Source: Vulcanimicrobium alpinum
GTDB taxonomy: Bacteria > Vulcanimicrobiota > Vulcanimicrobiia > Vulcanimicrobiales > Vulcanimicrobiaceae
Reading direction: 5' to 3'
Length of the DNA: 64,000 nucleotides
Assembly: GCF_027923555.1 (NCBI RefSeq)
Contig: NZ_AP025523.1
Location: forward strand, 248,001-312,000
Shown here in pieces: positions 44,323 to 51,996 of this stretch. The notes beneath the pieces were generated by a model. That model saw only the letters and a list, made by a program, of their open reading frames with translations. It had not been told where the DNA came from and did no database searches. Position 1 is the first letter of the stretch, and each line of letters opens with the position of its first letter. A program made the translations under genes and the position numbers.

Positions 44323-45048
44323 TTAGGGAGCGGCTTCGACGTAGTCGCCGGGCCGCGGGTCTCCGCGTCCGATTATGACGGCTTCGATGTACTTTCCGGT
44401 CGTGCTGGTGACGATCAGCTCGAAGGGCGGCCGCGAGGCGCCGGCGTTGTCGGCGACGCCGCGCAGCACCTGGCTCACGGCGAACGCCGGACCGCGTTCG
44501 ATCAGCACCGTTCCGTTATACACGTTGACGATGCGGGAGAGCGGCTTCACCAGCGGCTGGCGCGCGAGCGCGGCGGTCACCGAACGCTCCCACGTCCGTT
44601 CGGCGTTCGGTTCGAAGTCGCCGCGGGACGCCTCGGAGACCGGATCGCTCTCGAGGTTGACGGTCTTCACCGGCAGCGTCTCGCCGCTGAGGCAGTTGCG
44701 CACGGTGAAGCGCGCGATCCCGTAGGCGCGATCGGTTTCCTGCGCGACGCCCGGCAGCCGCGGCGCGCGGTCGAACGTCGCGAGCACGGCATACACCGCG
44801 TGCGCGGCACGGCAGCGCGCGTCGTCGGCGAGCGTCGTCTCCCCGTCGAAGACGGGGGAACGCACGTCGACGTAATTGGCGACGATCTTGCGCCACAGGG
44901 CCTGCGGCATCTCCGCCTTCGCGCTCTCGCCGACCGTCGCCGTGACGAGCACGGTCGCGGGGTTCGCCGCCGGGGCGGCCGCCGGACGTGCGAGAGCAGG
45001 CGTAAGCGACGCTGCGACAAACGTGGTGACGGCGAGCAGACGAGGCAT
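44323..45048 (-). CDS. Secreted hypothetical protein, 241 aa
   Basis: ATG 45046-45048 (GTG 45054 possible). Signal peptide (LLAVTTFVAASLTPALARPA) followed by a mixed domain with two Cys (DDARCRAAHAVYAVLATFDR, FTVRNCLSGETLPVKTVNLE), which may form a disulfide. The C-terminal part (ERGPAFAVSQVLRGVADNAG, PFELIVTSTTGKYIEAVIIG) is beta-rich. No family is recognised. It is divergent from trxA. Confidence 0.65.
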   Translation of the reverse strand: MPRLLAVTTFVAASLTPALARPAAAPAANPATVLVTATVGESAKAEMPQALWRKIVANYVDVRSPVFDGETTLADDARCRAAHAVYAVLATFDRAPRLPGVAQETDRAYGIARFTVRNCLSGETLPVKTVNLESDPVSEASRGDFEPNAERTWERSVTAALARQPLVKPLSRIVNVYNGTVLIERGPAFAVSQVLRGVADNAGASRPPFELIVTSTTGKYIEAVIIGRGDPRPGDYVEAAP

Positions 45049-45130
45049 GCGCACGGAGGCGACCTTCCGGGTCGAAACCCGCGCTCCTACGACCGGGTCC
45101 GTATGCGATGGAGGTATTCAACCCACTGCC

Positions 45131-45463
45131 ATGAGCGCACTCCCCGACGTTTCCGAGAGCACCTTTCCGACTACGGTGCTCGGGTCCGACAAGCCCGTCC
45201 TGGTCGATTTCTGGGCCCCCTGGTGCGGCCCGTGCAAGATGCTTGCGCCCGTCGTTGAGAAGGTCGCCGGTCAGCTCGGCGGCCAGATGAATTTCGTGAA
45301 GCTCAACACCGACGAAGCGCCGTCGCTCGCCGGTCAGTACGGCGTCTCGGGGATCCCGTGCCTGATCCTATTCAAGGGCGGCAAGGCGGTCGACCGGATC
45401 GTCGGCTTCGTTCCCGAAGCGCAGATCCGCCAGATGCTCGACAAGCATCTGGCCGCGGCCTGA
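45131..45463 (+). CDS. trxA: Thioredoxin
   Basis: 110 residues from ATG 45131. The active site is WCGPCK (VDFWAPWCGPCKMLAPVVEK) and the cis-Pro is in YGVSGIPCLILFKGG. One extra Cys lies next to the cis-Pro. It is a general disulfide reductase. It begins a tight run with selA (8 nt later) and selB. Confidence 0.95.
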   Translation: MSALPDVSESTFPTTVLGSDKPVLVDFWAPWCGPCKMLAPVVEKVAGQLGGQMNFVKLNTDEAPSLAGQYGVSGIPCLILFKGGKAVDRIVGFVPEAQIRQMLDKHLAAA

Positions 45464-45470
45464 CCCGCCT

Positions 45471-46835
45471 CTGAACGACCGCCGCGGCCTGCCGGCCGTC
45501 CACCGGGTTCTCGACGAACCGCGCGTCGCGCGGTTCGTCGTGCTCTTGGGGGCGCCGACGGCGAAGCGGCACGTCGTCGCCGCGCTCGACGCGGCGCGTG
45601 CAGCCGAGGTAACGCCGCCGGCATCCGCCGTCGTGGATGATGCGCTCGTCCGCCTCGCGGGCGAAGCGCAGCGCGGTCTCGTCGGCGTGCTGAACGGCAC
45701 CGGCGTTCTGCTGCACACCAACCTCGGGCGCGCACCGCTCGCCGCGGCGGCGCTCGACGCGATCGCGGCGGCCGCCGGCGGCGCGTCGAATCTGGAGTTC
45801 GATCTGACGACCGGGACGCGCGGCTCGCGCTACGAGCGGCTCGACGCGCTGCTGCGCGCGGTCACCGGTGCGGAAGCGAGCCTCGTGGTGAACAACTGCG
45901 CGGCGGCGGTCCTGCTCGTCCTCGACACCTTCGCGCGCGCGCCCGACGGCTCCGCGCGTGAGGTGATCGTCGCGCGTGGTCAGCTCGTCGAGATCGGCGG
46001 CGGCTTTCGCCTTCCCGACGTGCTCGCGCGCAGCGGCGCGCGGCTCGTCGAGGTCGGAGCGACCAACAAGGTTCGCATCGCCGACTACGCGCACGCGCTC
46101 TCGCCGCGCACCGCGCTGCTGATGCGCGCGCATCCCTCGAACTATCGCATCGAGGGCTTCACCGAAGACGTCACCGCACCGGAACTCGTCGCGCTGGGCG
46201 CGCGCGCCGGCGTTCCGGTGATCGAAGATCTCGGCAGCGGCGCGCTGGAAGATGTGCGTCCGTACGGACTGCCCGGCGAGCGCACCGTCGCCGAAGCGGT
46301 CTCCGACGGCGTCGATCTGGTGACGTTCTCCGCCGACAAACTGCTGGGCGGACCGCAGGCGGGGATCATCGCCGGTCGCCGCGCCGCCATCGCACGCCTG
46401 CGCGCGAACCCGCTGCTGCGCGCTCTGCGCGTCGGGTCGGTGACGATCGCCGCGCTCGGCGCGACGCTGCGCCTGCACGTCGAGGGTACCGTGCGCGAAC
46501 AAATCCCGCTCTACCGCATGCTCGCGACGCCGATCGACGCGCTGCGCGCGCGCGCCGAGGCGCTGGTCGCGCGTGTGGACGGGCTCGATGTGCACGTCGC
46601 GGGACACGAAGGCTACGCCGGCGGCGGAACGCTCCCGCTCGCTCCGCTGCCCTCGATCGCGCTCGCATGGCGGCCCGCGGACGGCGACGTCAATGCGGCT
46701 GCGGCACGCCTGCGCGCCGGCGATCCGCCGGTGGTTGCGCGGATCGACGGCGATGCGGTTGCGATCGACCTGCGCACGATTCCGCCCGCACGCGACGCCG
46801 ACCTCGCGGCGGCGCTGCTCGCCGCCGCGCGCTGA
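45471..46835 (+). CDS. selA: L-seryl-tRNA(Sec) selenium transferase
   Basis: About 454 residues. The N-terminal domain motif (RRGLPAVHRVLDEPRVARFV) lies upstream of any ATG/GTG; CTG 45471 is the best start, 8 nt after the trxA stop, with GTG 45540 as a shorter fallback. Family tracts: VLNGTGVLLHTNLGRAPLAA, SNLEFDLTTGTRGSRYERLD, VVNNCAAAVLLVL and the PLP-lysine motif VTFSADKLLGGPQAGIIAGR. It turns Ser-tRNA(Sec) into Sec-tRNA(Sec) using selenophosphate. Confidence 0.94.
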   Translation: MNDRRGLPAVHRVLDEPRVARFVVLLGAPTAKRHVVAALDAARAAEVTPPASAVVDDALVRLAGEAQRGLVGVLNGTGVLLHTNLGRAPLAAAALDAIAAAAGGASNLEFDLTTGTRGSRYERLDALLRAVTGAEASLVVNNCAAAVLLVLDTFARAPDGSAREVIVARGQLVEIGGGFRLPDVLARSGARLVEVGATNKVRIADYAHALSPRTALLMRAHPSNYRIEGFTEDVTAPELVALGARAGVPVIEDLGSGALEDVRPYGLPGERTVAEAVSDGVDLVTFSADKLLGGPQAGIIAGRRAAIARLRANPLLRALRVGSVTIAALGATLRLHVEGTVREQIPLYRMLATPIDALRARAEALVARVDGLDVHVAGHEGYAGGGTLPLAPLPSIALAWRPADGDVNAAAARLRAGDPPVVARIDGDAVAIDLRTIPPARDADLAAALLAAAR

Positions 46836-46840
46836 ACCCC

Positions 46841-48691
46841 ATGCACGTCGTCGGGACCGCAGGCCATGTCGATCACGGAAAGTCGTCGCTGGTGCAGGCG
46901 CTCACCGGGACCGATCCCGATCGCTGGATCGAAGAGAAACTGCGCGGGATGACGCTCGACCTCGGCTTCGCGCACTTGCGTTTCCCCGACGGGGTCGAAG
47001 CCGGGATCGTCGACGTCCCCGGCCACGAACGTTTCGTGCACAACATGCTCGCCGGCGCGGCGGGGATGGAGCTGCTGCTGCTCGTCGTCGCCGCGAACGA
47101 AGGCGTGATGCCGCAGACGCTCGAGCATCTCGCGATCCTCGCGCATCTCGACGTACGGCGCGCGATCGTCGTGCTCGCCAAACGCGATCTCGTCGACGAC
47201 GCCGAACTCCGCGCGGTCGAGGAGGAGATCCGGGCTGCGCTGGCCTCGACGATCGTCGCCGGCGCCCCGTTCGTCGCCGTCTCGACGCGGACCGGCGAGG
47301 GCGTCGAGACCCTGCGCGACGCGATCCACGACGCGCTCGTCGCGCTTCCCGAGCGCGCATCCGACGCACCGGTCTTCCTTCCGGTCGATCGCGTCTTCGC
47401 GATCTCTGGTCGCGGAACGGTGGTGACCGGGACGCTCGTGCAGGGGACGATCCGCGCCGGCGACACGCTGCAGATCGACGAACCGGCGCGCGAGGTCCGC
47501 GTACGGTCGCTGCAGGTGTTCGGCGAGTCGCGCCAGGCGGTCTCAGCCGGCGCGCGCGTCGCCGTGAACGTCGCCGGTGTCGATGTCGCCGAACTGCATC
47601 GCGGCGCCGTGCTCGCCGATCGCGCCGTCGGGGTCGCAAACGCGATGCGCGTGCGCTTTCGCACCGCGGGCGCGCCGCTGCGCCGGCGGACGCCCGTGCG
47701 CGCGCATCTCGGCGCCGCGGAGATCCTCGGCACGCTGGTCTTCGACACCGCGCCGGCGGCGGAGGAGACGAGCGATGCAACGCTGTTTCTGCGCCGCGCC
47801 GCCGCGACGTATCCGGGCGAGGCGTTCGTCGCACGCGCCCTTTCGCCGAAGGCGCTGCTCGGCGGCGGGACGATCGGGAGCACCGCGACCGCGCAGATCG
47901 GCGACACCGCGCAGAGCGAGCGCGAGACGATCCTGGCCGTGCTCGGCGCGTCGGGTCTCGCGCCGCTGGGTTCGGCGGAAATCGCCGCGCGCGCGAACGT
48001 GCGCGAGGAGCGCGCGGAGGAACTGCTCGCCGAGCTGGCCGCGCGCGGGACGGTGCGGCGTCTGCAGAAGCCCGTCACGTATCTCGGCGGCGCCGCCGCC
48101 GACGAACTGACCGCGCGGATCGCGGCGATCCTCGCGCGTCGCGAGGCTGAGACGCCGTGGGTGCTCGGCGTCACGTCGCTCGCGCTCGCGCGCGAGCTCG
48201 CGGTCGACGAACCGCTGCTGCTCCGCGTGCTCGCCGCCGACGCCGAGGACGGGCGCATCGTCGCGCGAGTCGGATATTACGCGACGCTCGCCCATCGCCC
48301 GCAGTTGACCAGCGAGCAGTACGCGTTCTTCGACCGCGCCGCCGCCGCCGACGCGGCGGCGACGCTCGTTCCGGTCGAGCTCGAGACGCTCGTCGCCGAA
48401 ATCAAGCGCACGAAGATCCCCGGCTTGGGACAAGCCTTCGACACGCTGCTGGCGACCGGCGCGCTGGTGAAGGTCGGCGCCGACGTCTACCGCGGCTCGC
48501 AGATCGCGGAGATTCGCCGCCGGCTCGAGGCGTCGATCCGGCGCGACGGTCCGATCACGATGGCGCGCTTTCGCGACGCGGTGGGGACGACGCGCAAGTA
48601 CGCCGTCCCGCTGATGGAATGGTTCGACGCGACCGGGGTGACGGTGCGCGACGGCGACGTCCGGTCGCTGCGCGGCGCTACGCGACGCTGA
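46841..48691 (+). CDS. selB: Selenocysteine-specific elongation factor
   Basis: 616 residues from ATG 46841, 5 nt after selA. G-domain: GTAGHVDHGKSSL, DVPGHERFVHNML and VLAKRDLVDD (a NKxD variant). Domains 2-3 (VFAISGRGTVVTGTLVQGTI) are followed by four winged-helix repeats for SECIS RNA, with the usual end RFRDAVGTTRKYAVPLMEWF. It delivers Sec-tRNA to UGA codons. No selC tRNA or selenoprotein was found in the window. Confidence 0.95.
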   Translation: MHVVGTAGHVDHGKSSLVQALTGTDPDRWIEEKLRGMTLDLGFAHLRFPDGVEAGIVDVPGHERFVHNMLAGAAGMELLLLVVAANEGVMPQTLEHLAILAHLDVRRAIVVLAKRDLVDDAELRAVEEEIRAALASTIVAGAPFVAVSTRTGEGVETLRDAIHDALVALPERASDAPVFLPVDRVFAISGRGTVVTGTLVQGTIRAGDTLQIDEPAREVRVRSLQVFGESRQAVSAGARVAVNVAGVDVAELHRGAVLADRAVGVANAMRVRFRTAGAPLRRRTPVRAHLGAAEILGTLVFDTAPAAEETSDATLFLRRAAATYPGEAFVARALSPKALLGGGTIGSTATAQIGDTAQSERETILAVLGASGLAPLGSAEIAARANVREERAEELLAELAARGTVRRLQKPVTYLGGAAADELTARIAAILARREAETPWVLGVTSLALARELAVDEPLLLRVLAADAEDGRIVARVGYYATLAHRPQLTSEQYAFFDRAAAADAAATLVPVELETLVAEIKRTKIPGLGQAFDTLLATGALVKVGADVYRGSQIAEIRRRLEASIRRDGPITMARFRDAVGTTRKYAVPLMEWFDATGVTVRDGDVRSLRGATRR

Positions 48692-49886
48692 TCGTCGAAC
48701 GGTAGTCCGGGGCGAAGATCTCCTTGGGGATCATCGCGTGCACGCCGTTGATCACGTTGACCATCTGCGTCACGCGGAAGTCGACGCCGATCGACGCGAG
48801 GCTGTAGGATTCGTCGCGGGTCAGCCCGGCGCGCTCGTGCAGGAACGCGATCGTCTGACGCAGCGCGATCCGCAGCGCTTCGTTCAAGTGCGTGTCCATC
48901 CCCAGCGCGATCCAGTGCGTCGGCGTCTCGGCGAACGGCCACGTCCAGCCGGCGTTCTTGTGGACGATCACCTGCATGCGCACCTCGCGCATCCCGGTCT
49001 CGATCGCGGTGATGTTCACTTCGCCGTCGGCCTGCACCGCGTGTGAGTCGCCGGTGAAGATCAGGGCGCCGGGATGCGTCACCGGGACGAACAGCGACGA
49101 TCCCGCGGTGAGGTCTTTGAGATCGATGTTGCCGCCGAAGCGGCCGGGTGCGACCGAACTCACCGGCACGTCGCCCGCGGGCGCGACGCCGAGCGTCCCC
49201 TGAAACGGCTTGAGCGCGAGCCGGATGCGGTCGTTGAAATAGACGTACCCGTCGTCCGCCGAGAGATCGAAATAGCGGACGTGTCCGTGCGCGAACTCGG
49301 CGTGCAGCGAGCCGGTAACGAGCGCGCCCGGGTTGTGAAAGTTGGCGCCGAAATCGATCGTCTCGAGGCGCAGCATCCGCAGCTGCAGGACGTCGCCCGG
49401 CATCGCTCCGCGTACGAAGATCGGCCCGATGATGCTGTGCACGCCGCGCCCCGGAATCGCGCGCCGCATCGCCGCGAGCGCGTCGGCGCTCACGCCGGGC
49501 TGCAGCCGGTTCGAGAAATGCGTCCAGGTGTTCTCGTAGACGACGACGTCGCCAGAGTCGATCGTCGCGACCGGCGCGGCGTTCGGATCGAAGATCCCCT
49601 GCGCGACCGTGTCGACGGTCGACGGAATGCGGTGCGTGCGTCCCAGCGCGACGGGAGCGCTGGTCGAGGTCCACGTCGTCTCCGCGTCGCCGGTCGACGG
49701 CGACGCCGCCGTCGGGTCGGCGGGCGCGGCGCGTCCGTCGCGCAGCGCTTCGTAGCGCGACTCGATCGCGCCGGCGTCGGACGCGTCGTGCGCGCGCAGA
49801 CGCGCGCGGCGGGCATCGGAGGCCCACGCATCGCGGACCTCGGCGGAGACGCGCGCGATCCCGCCTTCGTCGCTGCAGCCGAACAT
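48678..49886 (-). CDS. Acetamidase/formamidase family protein
   Basis: 402 residues from ATG 49884-49886. Residues ~90-400 carry the FmdA/AmdA fold (FDPNAAPVATIDSGDVVVYE, GRGVHSIIGPIFVRGAMPGD, HVRYFDLSADDGYVYFNDRI, PVTHPGALIFTGDSHAVQAD). The first ~90 residues are an unusual acidic/Ala-rich extension. Family members hydrolyse short amides. It is last in the leftward operon gntR-SAF-amidase, 7 bp after the SAF gene, so its substrate may belong to the 2-hydroxyacyl pathway on the other side. The 3' end overlaps selB by 14 bp. Confidence 0.88.
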   Translation of the reverse strand: MFGCSDEGGIARVSAEVRDAWASDARRARLRAHDASDAGAIESRYEALRDGRAAPADPTAASPSTGDAETTWTSTSAPVALGRTHRIPSTVDTVAQGIFDPNAAPVATIDSGDVVVYENTWTHFSNRLQPGVSADALAAMRRAIPGRGVHSIIGPIFVRGAMPGDVLQLRMLRLETIDFGANFHNPGALVTGSLHAEFAHGHVRYFDLSADDGYVYFNDRIRLALKPFQGTLGVAPAGDVPVSSVAPGRFGGNIDLKDLTAGSSLFVPVTHPGALIFTGDSHAVQADGEVNITAIETGMREVRMQVIVHKNAGWTWPFAETPTHWIALGMDTHLNEALRIALRQTIAFLHERAGLTRDESYSLASIGVDFRVTQMVNVINGVHAMIPKEIFAPDYRSTISVA

Positions 49887-49893
49887 CGCGAAG

Positions 49894-51252
49894 TTAGACG
49901 GCGGCCGCGACGAGCGCGTCCTGTTCGCGGCGCAGTTTCCAGAGGAACGACGACTCGTCGAAGGTGACGTCGGCTTCGCCGATCGGATGGTCGGCCTCGA
50001 CGTCGCGCTGCAGCCGCAACCCGTGCGCGAGCCCCATCGGAACGAGGCGTCGTTCGCGCGCGCGCGCAGCCGGGACGCTGGTGCCGTAGACGGCGTAGCC
50101 GCCTTCGCCGTCGATGATCTCGCCGGCGCGCATCGCGCGCCGCGTCGCGCAGACGACTTCCGCACGATGGCCCGCGAACGGCGCGCCGGTAGGCTCTCCG
50201 CGCAGCGCGACGGACGCCACCGAGACGCCGATCTCCAGCCCGATCAAATGGTACGGACGCCACAGCGCGGTATACCGGCCGCTCTGATCGGTCGACATCC
50301 CGTACTCGCCGAAGCAGCGCTGTGCGTACGCGCTCTCGGAGGTGAACGTCACGTAGACGCCCCAGCGCAGGTGGTTCTCGACGAACGATTCGTCTTCGCG
50401 CACGCACGAGACGACGTCGGCGATCCCGGCGCGCGGCAGAATTCCGCCTTCACTGCGCGGCCGCATCAGCGTCGCCAGATCGTTCACCGAGGCGGGCGCG
50501 AACGTCAGCCCTTCCTCGGCGACGTCCAGCCCCGTGGCATTCGCGACGGCGACCATCTCGATCGCCGACTTCGTCCCGTCGAGAAACGAGTTGAACATCT
50601 TCGGATTGAAGCCGCCGGTCGCGATCTGCTCGGGGGTGAAGCCGTAGTAGCCGAACGCGGTGTCGGGCGTCGAACGCCGGTAGACCGGGGCGAATTTCGT
50701 TCCCTTCCCGGCGGCGACGACCTCGAAGCCGCAGGTGCGCGCCCAGTCGACGAGCTCGCAGATGATCGCCGGCTGATCGCCGTACGCCATCGAGTAGACC
50801 GCGCCGTGCTTGCGCGCGTGCGCGTGCAGCAAGGGCCCGACGACGACGTCGGCTTCCACCGTCACCATCACGACGTGGACGCCGCGTTCGAGCGCGCGAT
50901 AGGCGTGGAGCGCGCCGGCTTCTTCATGCCCGGTCGCTTCGATCAGCACGTCGATCTCGCACGCCGCCGCGACTTCGCCGCTCTCGACGAGCGCGACGCG
51001 CCCGGCGCGCGCCGTGTCGTTCGCCGTGTTCGCGTCGCGCGCGAGCGCGAACGCGTCCGCGCTCCACCCGGCGCTGACGGCGGCTCTGCGCGCGCGCCCC
51101 GCGTCGAGATCGGCGAGGACGCACAGCTGCACGCCGGGCATCAAGCGCAGCTGCGCGAGGATCATCGTGCCGAACTTGCCGGCGCCGACGAGGCCGACGC
51201 GGATCGGACGGCCGGCGTCGTCACGTGCCGCGAGTGCGCGAGCGAGGTTCAT
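49894..51252 (-). CDS. NAD(P)-binding homoserine-dehydrogenase-like protein with SAF domain
   Basis: 452 residues from ATG 51250-51252, overlapping gntR's stop (ATGA). N-terminal Rossmann motif (RVGLVGAGKFGTMILAQLRL) then a dehydrogenase-like domain (EIDVLIEATGHEEAGALHAY, VHVVMVTVEADVVVGPLLHA, SMAYGDQPAIICELVDWART). The C-terminal SAF-type domain contains RAMRAGEIIDGEGGYAVYG. Proteins of this kind occur in carbon-catabolic clusters and their exact reactions are mostly unknown. It is placed to act on an aldehyde or carbonyl product of the neighbouring pathway. Confidence 0.85.
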   Translation of the reverse strand: MNLARALAARDDAGRPIRVGLVGAGKFGTMILAQLRLMPGVQLCVLADLDAGRARRAAVSAGWSADAFALARDANTANDTARAGRVALVESGEVAAACEIDVLIEATGHEEAGALHAYRALERGVHVVMVTVEADVVVGPLLHAHARKHGAVYSMAYGDQPAIICELVDWARTCGFEVVAAGKGTKFAPVYRRSTPDTAFGYYGFTPEQIATGGFNPKMFNSFLDGTKSAIEMVAVANATGLDVAEEGLTFAPASVNDLATLMRPRSEGGILPRAGIADVVSCVREDESFVENHLRWGVYVTFTSESAYAQRCFGEYGMSTDQSGRYTALWRPYHLIGLEIGVSVASVALRGEPTGAPFAGHRAEVVCATRRAMRAGEIIDGEGGYAVYGTSVPAARARERRLVPMGLAHGLRLQRDVEADHPIGEADVTFDESSFLWKLRREQDALVAAAV

Positions 51253-51917
51253 CGTGCGTTCGTCTCCCGAAGGTGGCTGAGGATGCGGTCGCGGCTTAAG
51301 ACGAGGTGACACTCGAGGCGCGCGACGGCGGCCTCGCCGTCGCCGTGCGCGACGGCGCTCGCGATCGCGGCATGATCGTCCCAAATCCCCGGCGGATACG
51401 TTTCGATCTCCAAGTATGCGTGCATCACGCGCATGATCTGCGACCACTGGCCGCCGAGCGCGGCGACGAGGTGCGGGTTGTCGGATGCGGCGGCGAGCTC
51501 GGCGTGATAGTCGCGGTCGAGGTGGAAGAGCGTCGTCAGATCGCCGGCGGCGATCGCGTGCATCGCCTCCTCGCTGCGCTGCTGCGTCGCTTCACGCAAG
51601 TCGGCGTAGCGCTCGGCCGCGCGCCGCAGGGCCAGCGATTCGAGCGCCAAGCGCAGGTCGTAGAGGTCGACGACGTCCTTGGGACCCAGGGGCCGCACGA
51701 TCGCGCCGCGGTTGGGGCTCATCAGCACCAGCCCCTCGCCCTCCAGCCGCCGCAGCGCTTCGCGCAGGGGAATACGGCTGATGCCGAACGCATCCGCGAG
51801 TTCGTCCTGGACGAGACGCTCGCCGGGCCGGTACCGGCCGGTCAGAATCGCCTCCCGGAGGGAGTCGATCACGCCCTCAGAGCGCGTTTCCGGGCTGCGC
51901 GGCTTCATGATGGCCAT
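51249..51917 (-). CDS. GntR-family regulator with FCD domain
   Basis: 222 residues from ATG 51915-51917. Winged helix (DSLREAILTGRYRPGERLVQ, DELADAFGISRIPLREALRR) and all-helical FCD ligand domain with metal-ligand-like residues (HLDRDYHAELAAASDNPHLV, DDHAAIASAVAHGD, LECHLVLSRDRI). FCD regulators sense small carboxylates or acyl-CoA pathway intermediates. The gene sits between two divergent operons, each with a TTGTATACRA operator, so it probably represses both and itself. The ATG is about 5 nt after the -10-like TATACA, suggesting a near-leaderless message. Confidence 0.93.
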   Translation of the reverse strand: MAIMKPRSPETRSEGVIDSLREAILTGRYRPGERLVQDELADAFGISRIPLREALRRLEGEGLVLMSPNRGAIVRPLGPKDVVDLYDLRLALESLALRRAAERYADLREATQQRSEEAMHAIAAGDLTTLFHLDRDYHAELAAASDNPHLVAALGGQWSQIMRVMHAYLEIETYPPGIWDDHAAIASAVAHGDGEAAVARLECHLVLSRDRILSHLRETNAR

Positions 51918-51921
51918 GCGC

Positions 51922-51931
51922 TTGTATACGA
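51922..51931. promoter_or_regulatory. GntR operator O1 (TTGTATACGA)
   Basis: One mismatch from the perfect palindrome TTGTATACAA at 51966. Read leftward it contains TATACA just before the gntR start. Confidence 0.65.
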
Positions 51932-51945
51932 GTTTTCTTCGAGGA

Positions 51946-51974
51946 TTGCCTTTTCTAGCAAAGTATTGTATACA
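51946..51974 (+). promoter_or_regulatory. Promoter of the mutase operon
   Basis: TTGCCT (51946-51951) and TATACA (51969-51974) are 17 bp apart. The -10 lies inside operator O2, so regulator binding would block polymerase. Confidence 0.6.
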
Positions 51975-51975
51975 A
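51966..51975. promoter_or_regulatory. GntR operator O2 (TTGTATACAA)
   Basis: Perfect 10-bp palindrome of the kind bound by FCD-type GntR regulators, centred 44 bp from O1 and 21 bp upstream of the mutase start. Confidence 0.75.
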
Positions 51976-51996
51976 TCTGACAAGGGAGACCGCCTG

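Noticed and set aside
48692-51996. selC tRNA-Sec next to selB
   Set aside because: The region is fully coding on the minus strand and no ~95-nt tRNA fold with a long variable arm was seen; a covariance-model search would settle it.
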